The notes below the pieces were generated by a model. That model did not search any database and had not been told where the DNA came from. It saw only the letters and a list, made by a program, of their open reading frames with translations. From the NCBI GenBank assembly GCA_001949185.1, contig BDGG01000002.1, forward strand, positions 7,158,772 through 7,222,771: DNA of 64,000 nt, given 5' to 3'. Every line of letters begins with the position of its first letter. Within the stretch, counting starts at the first letter, position 1. The DNA comes from Ramazzottius varieornatus (Eukaryota > Tardigrada > Eutardigrada > Parachela > Ramazzottiidae). Made by a program: the position numbers and the translations under genes. This document shows, piece by piece, positions 34,683-45,189 of the stretch.

Positions 34683-36012
34683 GGACTGGGTGAACGATTT
34701 TCAGGTACGTGGGATATTCAAGCAATTTATTATGAAATACTGCCTATAAAGCAAGCCACCGCACACGCAGCGAAACGGTGTGGATGATCTTCTCCCCACA
34801 GAAAATCGAAGTGCTGTGGTGCAAGTTCATGTGAGTCCTCTTCTCTTTCCTATTAATAAATATCCAGGCATATTCTTGATCGATTTTTCACCGTTTGCTT
34901 GTTTCTTTCCAGGTTTCCTTATAAGCCTCCAACGAACGGACTATATCCTTTTTATCCCAAGTAGGTTGGTCATCTCAGGACGGAGATCGGACCGAATTTC
35001 AAAATGGCTCTTTTTTTCCAGCTGCCATATTCGGAACTACACCCAACAGTTCTTCTGTTTCTCGCCGGCAAATGTCTTGTTGACCATCAACACATTCATA
35101 GCGGGTAACTGAAATCAGCTGTTGATTGTTTTGGTTGTGAATCCGACTTCCGCGTCGTTCCTGGGCTTTTTACACGGCTGATTTTTCAGGGTTTTGGGAT
35201 AACGAACTACAGTTCTTCGTTGGCCGTAGAGGGCTCGACGACACCAACATTTACAAATGCTGCCGTGCTCCCGAAGGTTAGAATGTCTACACCAACCACA
35301 TTGGTTAGAACGTCTACACGCCAGCTTCATATTATAGGATATTATATCGACTACACCAGTTGCTATTATATGCCAACACACGACCAATACTGGGAGTACT
35401 ATGTAAGCTGATGAACCTCATTATACCTTTATTAATGCGATAAAACACTGCACTGCTTTGTCGGGGTACGTCGGTTACTCACTACAAAGCTGATGCGGGT
35501 AGTTTAGACCTGTTTCAACCGGCCAATAAAGAAGGAGCGTTCTTACACCAGACGAAAGCGGGTTCACATATTGAAGATAGAATTTTACCTTTTCAGGATT
35601 CTGTTCAGCATATCATTACCTATTGCGCCAGCGGATACGTGATGACGGGCATTTCGAAGAAGACCAACCCTTATGATCTTGAGGTAAAACAGATCAAAGC
35701 TTTCGGTATAAGGTGAGCACTCTACCGGTATGAAAATTATCTTGGTTTGTGTAGTGGCATATTGAATGGATGCAGTGTTGTCGAGTTGGGTTCGCTGGCG
35801 GTACGCGGTTCGCAACGGCCAAAATTGCGCCGGAAACCCCGAGGGTCACTCGCTCGGGAGAGGATCAAGAGAGAGACTTCGACAAAGCAATCCAAAGAGC
35901 CGACACGAAGATCACTGAAGGGCTTGGAAGAACAGCAAACAAGCTGGATAACAATTTGTTTGGTTATCTGCCGGCTGGTCTTGGAAATAGCTCGTCTAAG
36001 TTTACGTACTAG
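34683..36012 (+). CDS. secreted Cys/Tyr-rich, dermatopontin-like protein (copy B), 5' end missing
   Basis: Eight exons join in frame: 34683-34704 (22 bp microexon, DWVNDFQ), 34802-34830, 34913-34960, 35022-35104, 35190-35276, 35338-35402, 35597-35683 and 35755-36012. The DWVNDF start is the hallmark that opens dermatopontin repeats. It is followed by blocks of the form Cys, about 30 residues, W(D/N)NE, about 20 residues, Cys-Cys: FWDNELQFF...YKCCRAPEG, then SCYYMPTHDQYWEYY, ITYCASGYVMTGISKK and WMQCCRVGF. The last exon adds a charged, Cys-free tail of about 75 residues (EDQERDFDKAIQRADTK). Dermatopontins are extracellular matrix proteins. The family call is by motif pattern only. The signal-peptide exon was not found; the microexon needs a preceding exon ending in phase 2. 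It is a tandem paralogue of the gene at 36.5-37.6 kb. Confidence 0.65.
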
Positions 36013-36511
36013 ATTTTGTTGGCGGTCCGTTGTTGCCACTTCTTCCTCGTTGCTAATTCTTCTTACTGTGTTACCATAGATTCTTTTTTTATTACCTACC
36101 CGTTTTCAGCTTAGCTGTATGAACACATAGTAGTTGCCCTAAGGATTCCTTGTTCTTCCGTCTTTACTGACAATCAGCAAACGAAAGGTTAACGATCGCT
36201 ATATCAAGTGGCGCAGTACTGTTTTATTATCGGCCAAGAGAGTGCGCCACTTGTGACTACGATCTTGTAGGTTTCGTTTGCTAGCCTCCCATATCCTGGT
36301 GAGCTCGAAAGCATTTCTGGACATTTCTTCACTGTACAGGTCTGCTTTCTTTCAACTTCAAAAATTCCGACTGTGAGATTCATTAATACGGTGCTTAATA
36401 TGCATCAATGAAGATGACAATGGATATATCGACTTGCTCGCCGTGGGGGGACGTCAACGGCCTTGAGTCTTTTGTTATGTTAGAAAGCCTTAATTAACTC
36501 AAAACACACAG
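36013..36511. other. intergenic between dermatopontin-like copies B and C
   Basis: Contains the foldback copy. A short ATG frame at 36410 may belong to the next gene, but no splice connection was found. Confidence 0.4.
36178..36295. repeat. foldback repeat copy
   Basis: Intergenic, between the two dermatopontin-like genes. Both tails are kept: CAGCAAACGAAAGG on the left pairs with TTTCGTTTGCTAG on the right. Confidence 0.85.
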
Positions 36512-37597
36512 CGGCGTTAGCGATCTTCGCTGGATTTCAACTTAATGGCTGTCATAAATCAGCTTCAGAAGCAATGACGGGTATACAGTAAGTCACTGTT
36601 TCTGTGATATGGTTTCCAACTTCATGTAAGCGTTTCAAAATGAATCATTTGCAGGGACTTCGTTCAAAACTTCAAGGTAAGCTTGTTCGGTTATGCGGCC
36701 AACAAGGCTGGGCTGTAGTCACATATCTCACCAATATAAGCCCGCTGTTCATGGCTGTGTAATATCCGTCGGTGTCTTTCACAGAGACTGGAATCTGTCA
36801 AGTGTCCTTCAGTTTTCCGAACAAGCCACCAGCTCAAGGGCGATATCCTTATTATCCGAGGTGAGCATTGCAAGTAACACTAACCGAACCCGCAAGTGAC
36901 AAAAACATAGAACTCAATCACAGTGCTGACATGATAATCGTACCTCATAGTTGTAATGTGAGAAACTACACGACCCAGTACCACTGTTTTTTTTGCCAAC
37001 GAGAAATACAGAATCCTTCGATCTTGAAGTCGTCTTCGGAACAACCAACCCATGTAATCTTTGTAGCTATTTGGGACAACGAATTTCTGTGGCAAGTCTA
37101 CCGCCCAGGGAATGACGACCCGCAGTACTACAAATGCTGCAAAACGCCTGCAGGTTAGGGTACCGGTATCTACTGCATACAGCCACTTAATTCGGCTAGG
37201 GTTTTTACACACCATCTTCACAACAGGGTACTACATCGACTACATGTCGTGCTATTACATGCCGACGCACGACCTCTACCGGGAATATTACGACTCCCTG
37301 AATAATTTTGTCGTATACTGCACCAAAGGCTACATCATGACGGGTATCTCCAAGAAGATCAGTCCGTGGACTCAACTATACAACATCGACTGGGTCCAGT
37401 GCTGCCGCCTGGGCTTCGGGCCGCCACGAGGACTGCATCCTCCCGTCACCTACGTTGGCAAGGACGGCACTCCGGTGTGCAACTCGAGGGTACTGCCAGC
37501 GACAGAAGTTCCCTGCTTATATCAGCACCAATACCGGAAGTCGTCTGCTTCTGGAACACAAAGTACCAATGGAGCAAATTTTTGTAACAGCACTTAG
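36512..37597 (+). CDS. secreted Cys/Tyr-rich, dermatopontin-like protein (copy C), possibly broken
   Basis: Tandem paralogue of copy B. Proposed exons are 36512-36587 (hydrophobic AALAIFAGF, possibly part of the signal peptide), 36655-36676 (22 bp microexon DFVQNFK), 36785-36860, 36951-37153 and 37227-37597. Strong matches to copy B are CNVRNYTTQYHC, IWDNEF, YYKCCKTPAG, YYIDYMSCYYMPTHD, CTKGYIMTGISKK and WVQCCRLGF. Two oddities: in exon 36785-36860 the first half matches copy B in one frame and the second half (FPNKPPAQGRYPYYP) in another, so a one-base shift is needed. After the TAG at 37595 a different frame continues with HFWSNRYAPAKP, which matches the downstream duplicate at 38.1 kb. The gene may therefore be a decaying copy, or the sequence may hold errors. 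Confidence 0.55.
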
Positions 37598-37957
37598 TGC
37601 CTTTCGAGCTGCTACCGACCAAACGCACTCATCCGAAGAGATGCATTTTTGGAGCAACAGATACGCACCGGCAAAACCAGTGGACTTGCAAACCCTTTCT
37701 GCGCTGTAACTTGTCATCTTGTAGTCTCCTCATTTTAGTAAAACCTGTTCAAATAAAATCGAACGACCCACTGTACACTACGCCACATAAACATACTGTC
37801 GGTGGCGGAGTTACACGCGAGGCGCACGTTCTCAGTTTTACTGCCTGGAAGCTTACGTCACTTGGAAACTCGATATGGTGCTTCTGTGCGAGAGTGGTTT
37901 CAGAAGGGTAATCCATGTTTCAAGAACGCAGTTTCCTGGCTTCGATACGCTCAAGGC
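37598..37957. other. spacer after copy C
   Basis: Contains a continuing out-of-frame tail of copy C (to about 37709), an AATAAA at 37752-37757 and a diverged foldback copy at 37811-37878. Confidence 0.5.
37811..37878. repeat. foldback repeat copy (diverged)
   Basis: GAGGCGCACGTT...AAGCTTACGTCACTTGG. It lies immediately 5' of the duplicated exon. Confidence 0.6.
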
Positions 37958-37960
37958 AAC

Positions 37961-38286
37961 ACGTTGGCAAGGACGGCACTCTGGTGTACAACTCGAGAGA
38001 ATTGCCGGCCGTTGAAGTTCCTCCTGCCTATCGACAGCAGTATCGAAAGTTTTCTGTTTCTGGAATACGCGAAAAAAATGAGACAGCCTGCATCAACGAA
38101 AGTACGATGGCGATTTCCAAGCAAGCGCCCTTCACTGACGAAACTCACTTTTGGAGTAATCGTTATGCTCCAGCTGAACCAAATTCCATGTCGGCCTCTT
38201 CACAACATAGCAAGCGGATTATCTTTATGGAGCGAGAAGCACTAGCACTGCTCGGCGGTTTCATGGGTTGGAACGTAGGTAAATGA
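37961..38286 (+). pseudogene. duplicated terminal exon of dermatopontin-like copy C
   Basis: Bases 37961-38195 align with 37452-37700 of copy C: GTTGGCAAGGACGGCACTC is identical, then NSR.LPA.EVP..Y..QYRK.S.SG and HFWSNRYAPA. No upstream domains, start context or splice acceptor of the parent are present, so this is an isolated exon copy. The open frame runs to TGA at 38286. Unlike copy C, it keeps both halves of the exon in one frame. Foldback repeats flank it on both sides. Confidence 0.65.
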
Positions 38287-38295
38287 ACTAAACAC

Positions 38296-38396
38296 GATCG
38301 TTTTCATAACTCGCGCATGTTTTCAGTCAGTAAAAATGGAATCGTGCGCCACTTGGGACAGCGAGCGCTACACATTCGTTTGCCGACTTCCCTGTT
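38296..38396. repeat. foldback repeat copy
   Basis: Intergenic, 3' of the duplicated exon and before the NMT 3' end. Shows CTCGCGCATG...CGTGCGCCACTTGGGACAGCG and the tail ATTCGTTTGCCGACTTCCC. Confidence 0.75.
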
Positions 38397-38564
38397 TGAG
38401 TACACGTGTACCGACAAATATTGCTAAACAGCCACCAGATCGCTGGCGGGATGAGCAGAAATGAGGGACATGTTACGTCCGAAGATTAGAGTATATTATG
38501 GAATCGAACTGAAAGTACCATCATTCGACCATGCTCAAGTTCACAAAACTATCAAACGAGAATT

Positions 38565-40506
38565 TTACATGAGGATCAAACCAATCTCGTTGGACTTCAT
38601 GGCCGCACACTTCCAATTGAACAGAAAATAATTAAGCGTGCCGTCACCAATGCCGAACTTCAGATTGGTGAGAAACTTTGCGTTATCCAGAGCATCCAGC
38701 GCGTTGAAAACGTCAAACCCGTTCTGCGCAAACGAAGCTTTACCATACGGTTACTGTCTTTGTCTATACAGAGTAACGGGTACAAACCTTTTTTGCCATT
38801 ATGATAGCGTCCATCATCAGATCATCCCACGATCTGCTGGTGGCGACATTATAGAACGAGTAGGCTGCGTTCACGGAATCATGGCTACGGTGGTTGACCA
38901 CTGTGGACGGCAACGAGTAGAAACTCACAAAATCCGTCACGGTGCCTTGTTCGTCCGCGACTACGTACGAATAGATGATCTTCTCCTTGAACAAGAAGTA
39001 GTGGTTCACTTCCTCTAACGTAAATTCCGGAGCCAATTCAAACTTCGACAAATACTGCAAAAGCACACATTCTCTCCATGGTGTTTCAAGGGCAAAAGCT
39101 TTCAGCCTTACATCAGTCAGAAGCTTGTGTATTGCTGGAATATCTCTCTCTTCCGTCTGGCGAAACCCTCTGGTCTTCGGCTCCTAGAATCAAAATGTCT
39201 CAGAATGGACGTACTCAAGAAGCGCGTTTAGTCACTACGAGAAAGCACTGTGTGACATACCTCTGCTACTTTGAAGAGTTTCTTCATGCGCTGCATGGTC
39301 ATGTTCTTGCCGATGCTGCTGAAGCCCACGTCCACCAGCTTCTGTGGATCCAGCGAACGATGCCAATACCTTCAACGGTAACATCTTGGTAGTACGATGG
39401 CAGAACAGTAAGGTAAGTGCGAAACATTGATCCACAAACCTGCAAGCTCCGACAGGTTCGATGGGCAACAAAGCACCGGTAGTGAAGGCTGCCTGGACTA
39501 TGCCTTCCTCGTTGCATCGCCGGGTTATCTCTCTGATCAGCACAGCAGCCATTCGCTTTCCTCTTAGCTTCTTATGGACACAGAGGAAGTTAACCTCGGT
39601 CATCTTCATCGACCTGAAGATCGACGAATTAGTGATGTGTTACGTATCTAAGTCACGGGCACTTGACTTACGTTAAAATTAAGAGCCAAAGAATCGTGGA
39701 ACCGTTCATAACCAACTTTGAAAGGTTTTACCTACTTTCCTCGCACTCGAATTTGTGACGGCACAGCGCTGATGAATCCCACGAGCTTTTTGCTACCATG
39801 AACGCGTAGTCCTAGATGCCACTGTTGTTTCCATCCTGGTGGCTTGAGCGCCCAAGTCAAGAACTCGTGGGAATAACGAAAGCGGAACATGGCATCGTCA
39901 TCTTCCACGTAATTATCGTGCAGCAACGTGTAAAGCTCATGCAGCTGCAAAGCAAACCGCGCGTTAACACAGTGTCTTGGCGCATCCATCGAATCAGCAA
40001 TTAGGCACTATCCCAAGTTACCAACTAGCAGACCATACCTGCTCTTGATTACCGATGTCTAGCGCATCCCAGTAGAACTCCGGAAGCAATGGATATTCCT
40101 GCTTCCTGAACTCATCCTTCGACTTCGTCTCTATTGGATCGTTTACAGTCGGCACAACTTTATCTCCTACAAAGCAACAAACACTTCGACGTTAGTTAGG
40201 CTTTGATGTATTGCTGGGAAAATTACCAAGCTTTGGTACGGGCTGCGTCGACCAGAAGGGATGCTCCTTCGTGGGTTCAGGTCCCACGCTCTGAGACTTC
40301 ACAGGCTTCGTGGTTTTCTTTTGATTCTCCAGTAGCTGCCGCATGGCTTGGATGAGTTGGGGATATTGTTCTCCAGCTGATGCGCTTCCGGTTGCATTGC
40401 CAATCGCGGTGAATGTCGAAGGAGTGCTGTTGACTGGCTCGCCTTTTCCATCCTCTTTGGTCAAGGTCTCGGACAGGCTTTCTTCGGGCTTGCTCTCCGT
40501 CGTCAT
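38565..40506 (-). CDS. NMT1: glycylpeptide N-myristoyltransferase
   Basis: Transfers myristate to N-terminal glycine of proteins in the cytosol. Eight exons: 40506-40227, 40166-40039, 39944-39736, 39613-39440, 39369-39261, 39183-39112, 39054-38788 and 38723-38565, giving 465 residues. The N-terminal 80 residues are low complexity and variable, as usual. [13 protein letters not shown] opens the catalytic fold. Signatures are [33 protein letters not shown] (acyl-CoA and catalytic core), [25 protein letters not shown] and [18 protein letters not shown]. The C-terminus ends GLILM, equivalent to the family's catalytic C-terminal ...LQ/LL carboxylate region. All joins keep frame, so the gene looks intact. 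It is divergent from RCCD1 with 548 bp between start codons. Confidence 0.96.
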
Positions 40507-41054
40507 CCTGCAGTACAGCTGGAACTCATAGATCTAGGGAGCAAAACGGATGAGGTAGTCAGTTGACTAGTCACGATTGCGCACCTCAAGTTCGAAACGA
40601 CGGAACCTGTAAAGCGAGGCCACAACCAACGAACTTACGAACTCACTATCTTCAGATCGATCCCACTGCCAGCAATACGACACACGAGGGAAGATCATCA
40701 ACTTGGAACCAATTACGTCATAGGAATATTTCGAATTTTGATTGGAAATCCTTGATTCGGTTCAACGTTTCTAGCTGGAGAAACTGAACCTTGATCACAT
40801 GATTGAGACAAAACGGGTGTACTGGTGGACTTTGCCGTGCAAAACATCCGATTTATCAAAGAAACGCTTTTCTCAAATTTTCGGGATGCAGGGAGCCTCC
40901 TTCAGTCTCTCCTGGAGTTTGGATGATGGAATGGATCACCGTTTACCTATCCCTGATGTCTGAGCTTGCTCAACTTGGCTAACATGGAAACTTCCCTTAT
41001 CTTTGCAGGAGCATCGGGCCGGATGTAGGAGGAAGCGATCGCTCATTGCTGGAC
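40507..41054. promoter_or_regulatory. divergent upstream region, NMT (-) / RCCD1 (+)
   Basis: No exon is recognised. By position it serves both promoters. Confidence 0.4.
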
Positions 41055-42650
41055 ATGAAGATCCTGGCGTGCGGCTACAACGGATCGGAAAAGTTTTTGC
41101 GAAAGCGGACTGAAGATGGAGCTGTTCCTTCAGTCTGCATCGATACGCCTGTTCCTCCTTACTGGGGTGAATGTTATGATACCCTTCGATCAGCAGACTT
41201 CGCGGACTTCCAGCTTACGACGACATGGCAGTCTGTGTACCTAACGAACAAAGGTGAAGCTCGAAACTTTCATCGATCTTTCTTTCCTCAATCCTTAGTT
41301 AACGCTGCGCATTGTAAGCATGTCCATTGTTATGATTAGGACATCTGAAGTACTTGGGGACGAATCCGCCGGATATGTGCAAGCTGAGATGGTCTGCGAT
41401 TCTGCAGGTTGTTGCTGTTGGATCTTCGACTGTTATATGCTTGGAAGAATGCGAGGAGTTACGACGACTGCACATTTTGACGGATGACGGTAGTTTTGCA
41501 TCGTAAGTGTTGTGTACGGGCGTGTACCGTATTTCATGGCGTGTTACTGTATCTGCAGGTTTGGCATTCTGCCGAAAATGAAGCATTTGGCTAAGATTAG
41601 CGCAAGCCTTGTCGACGCGCGGAAGACTCCTGCGGTCGTTTACGGTTTTCGAAAAGGTGAATACGTAAACGATCCTCCCTTCGGCAACGATGAAGTTCTA
41701 CATCGATTTTTGCTCTAGGCTCGAATCTCATGAAACTTTCACTGGAGCATGTGAGTGCGGTCAACGGTGAGGTTCAAATCGCCAAAGAGTTTGATATCGA
41801 TGTTAACGACTTGGTTGCTGGACGAGAGCACTATCTGCTCCTGACCGGAAGCGGGCAAGTGTTCTCTTGGGGCTTGAGTAGGTAATGGAAAACTGTTGGA
41901 CGTTCTCCATGATGTTGCAGCTAGCTGTATCGCCTATTTCTTGTTGCAGTCGAGGACAACTAGGACAAGGATGTCTGGATGCGGAGGAGGAACCTCAATT
42001 GATCGATGCCTTCGAAGACATGCAGATAACTATGGTATCAGCTGGCGGATGGTCTTCCATGGCGCTAAACGGTAAGTCATGTTCAGAAATATCTGTTCAC
42101 TCGTGAACACGGTGAACAATGGTTGAGTAACATGTAGAATGCTCTTCAGAGCATGGGTTAGTTTTCCTGTGGGGATGGAACAGTGCCGGAGCTCTAGGGT
42201 TCCCCAACCGCGGAGTGCGCGAACAAAACAAGGAAGAACCAGAGTCTGGTTCCAGCGACAGAGCAGACAAGCAGGAAGTCGAAGTAGTAGCCGATCCAAG
42301 GTTGCTGTCTTTACCCGAGAAAGTATCATGGATAAGCTGCGGCGAACGGCACGCGGCTGCTGTCTCAGGTAAGTCTTCCTCGTTCCAACCGGAAGTTCGT
42401 AATTGCACGATTTGCGCATGTTGGTTGACAAGGAATTCCTGTCCCTTTTACAGTTACAGGAAGGGTCTACGTTTGGGGCTTGAACCAGCATGGACAACTG
42501 GGCCTAGGCGACCGTCGAAACCGAGATCGCCCCGTTCTCATGTCCACACTAAACAACGTTAAAGTTCAGCGAGTCATCTGTGGAGAATGGACAACGGTCT
42601 TGCTTCACGACGAGCCCGTCGATCTTCCCGAGAAAGAGTCGAACCAGTAG
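41055..42650 (+). CDS. RCCD1: RCC1-repeat protein RCCD1
   Basis: RCCD1 is a small RCC1-like beta-propeller that partners the histone demethylase KDM8 in vertebrates. Seven exons: 41055-41253, 41340-41502, 41559-41656, 41719-41881, 41950-42071, 42138-42368 and 42454-42650, giving 390 residues (human 376). RCC1 repeats are evident as QVFSWGL...SRGQLGQG, VSAGGWSSMAL, LVFLWGWNSAGALGF, ISCGERHAAAVS, RVYVWGLNQHGQLGLGDRRNRDRP and VICGEWTTVLL. The divergent N-terminal 150 residues and an acidic loop after GFPNRGVREQ resemble the layout of RCCD1 rather than of the seven-bladed RCC1. The first ATG (41055) was chosen; upstream TTG codons are in frame, but no other ATG is. Confidence 0.85.
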
Positions 42651-45189
42651 AGAAAGAGGACTGAGCACTGCTGAGCGGGAGTTCGAAGAAGCCGAAGAGT
42701 TTGGTTCTACAGGAATAATAGAATGGCGGTAAGTGGGCAAAGGAACAGTAGGAATCGCGAAGCCAAATGTATTTCGATATCGTTCTTATTAGCATTCTTA
42801 TTCTTGCAGTTATCAGGCAGCAACAGCAGCACCCACATGTTGGACATCAAGCCCGACAATAGTAAATCGATGCCCAGTGGCCAGTCGGGCTCTTATCGAT
42901 CGACACCGATAGTAGAAAAGCATGGCTGGTCTGGAATAGTGATAATGGCTCTGTCTTTCTTCAAACTGTCCTTTCTTCCAAAGTACAAGGGCCAAGTTGC
43001 ACTTGCTCTTTCGAGCTGTCATGTCAAGGAAAATTGAGAATGTCCACGAGAGCCGTGGGATAAAGTTACAGGTGCATCGAGATAATAACCGATTTCTGCG
43101 TCCACCACTGTCTCACTTCACTTCTTCCCTCTTCCCTCTGTGTACTTCCTTCCTTCATCGTTCTTATTATTGTAGTTTGACCAACGGAACCGATTAAACT
43201 TCTAACTAGACTGGTCAAATCTGAGCAGAACAGTGTTATCAACACACACCCGGTAATTATCGGGCTGATATTGTGACCATCTTTACAGATCCGCTTTTAG
43301 CCCCTTTCTTCTTCTTCTTCTCTTGATCCTTTAACAGTCCAACCGACCGACCAATTTGAAATGCGAAAACTGGTTTCCGTCCTCTCAACTGACCAACACT
43401 CAAAGTCCTCCCCTTCTTTGTTCAGAAGTTTCCGATAACACTGTGTTGACTTCGCTTGACCACATCACGTAAAGGAACTCTTGTCTTGTTGGGCAATAAA
43501 ATTTGAAAGGGTAAAACGACCATGACGTGAAAGAAGAGACGCGGTCTTTTCGTCGATTACGTCTTTGCTTTATCCTCACATTTTCAGAGCAGGACGGCTG
43601 CATCTTTTCTTCGGGTCGTCTACTTGTCAAAAGTGGCCATCTGTTTTGAAAAGTCAATAAACACCAAGTCGCTGCTTGCTTTTGTTGCCGGCACAACTGT
43701 TTATGTTCACATTGTTATAGGATTTCCGAAAATGAGCTACTACTGTAAACAACGAAGTCGTGCATTGTAAAATGTAAATGGCCAATATAAATCTCGGCTC
43801 TGTTAGAAGATGGTGAACCCTCTCGTAACCAGGAAGAACCTTTCCGTTATTCCTGTGTCGTTTCCCGAGAATTCTGCCGGAAGTGTCCTGTCTGAGAAAG
43901 CTGCAGTAGAAGAATCCGCCTAGAACTCTTGCAAGTTTCTTCTGGAAATGTGTCGGGACCTCGGGTTCGCTGTTGTTTCGTGGCGCGATTGTGTGGCCAG
44001 TCACCAATGTCCAGCCACCCTGGTTCAGGCTCCGGGTCTCGTCTTGACTCTCGAAGTTCAAAGAGGCTTTTCTGTTGTGCCTTCGGCACTGAGCTTCTGG
44101 CAATGGCGGTTAAATCAATGGGGAAAGCATTCCATGAAAAGTTCCAGTGCAGTCACCGGTTCTGACGGTTCACCTTCAAGGAAGATTTTCTACAAAGGCC
44201 GTTCAATTAATCAACTTGGCCCAAATACCGTCGTTCGATTGTGTTCACGTACGCGAAATTTTGTAAGCGGGCAGGCCAACCGAAAGATGAACTGGAAAGA
44301 TTGGTCAGCCTCCGTCTTCTGCTGTCTGTTTCCTGACTTTCCTCCCTGGATCGCTGCACATGACTGTACGTACGCGTGGTACGTCATCCTTTGCCCGTTG
44401 AAAAGCCAGCAAGAGGTTCATTCCATCGCTTTTCCATGAAGGGATCCATTTGCCCATTTGTGCACTTGCCAAAAGGTGAACTGGAGGAAAGAGCCATTTC
44501 GAGTTTTATGGCGCTACATCTTCTCCCTTTGCTGATAAGATTCTCTTGAAAGGAGCATGGCCCTGGCCAGTGGTCATTAATAATGCCTGTGGCAGGCTAG
44601 TGTTTGCTTTTGGTCAACTCGCTGCATGGAACGAATCAACAAGTGTCCCTTAACATTACACAGGTGCACCCAATCCATTCTTACGACTTTTCCCTCTCCT
44701 GTTCCTCATTCTTACCTCTCCAGATTGATCGACCTTGGATCGGATATTTTCCTACAACTGCCACGGAATTTTCAAGGAATTACCAGACGGGAAAATCTAC
44801 CATGGTAAGTCGACAGGAATTATCCTGGAGTTTAAACTTTTGTGCGGTAGAAGGAAATATGGAGGGCAGGACAGTGTTTCCATCCTCTAACCCCGCGATG
44901 ACCGTCAGCTGACCAGTCCAGTTTTGGTAGGAGAAATATTACGTCACTGGGACTACTCAGTGTGTGATGCGATGTAGGACGAAGTTACGTGCTTGGTCCT
45001 ACTCGAGCTTTTTAGTGCCTGGTAGGCGGCATTGATTGAAACTTGTGATTGGAACTTACAAAGGCGCGGGTTCATTGGAAGCCATTGGCTTGGTCGGATG
45101 TTTGTCTCCTTCAAAGAACCCACTACCATTCGGTCACTTCCGCCTGGTAAAATTCCAGCCATGTTTCAATATTATGCTTCTGGTTGTAG
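42651..45189. other. 2.5 kb upstream part of the HBP1 gene, first coding exon not settled
   Basis: No long exon. Two ATG codons directly followed by strong donors, at 42722 (ATGGCG|GTAAGT) and 44802 (ATG|GTAAGT), are both in the phase needed to join the HBP1 exon at 45190. Pyrimidine-rich and poly-T stretches are frequent, as in a large intron or promoter. Confidence 0.4.

Noticed and set aside
36691..36899. Separate small genes between the exons of dermatopontin-like copy C
   Set aside because: The frames are explained as exons or introns by alignment with copy B.
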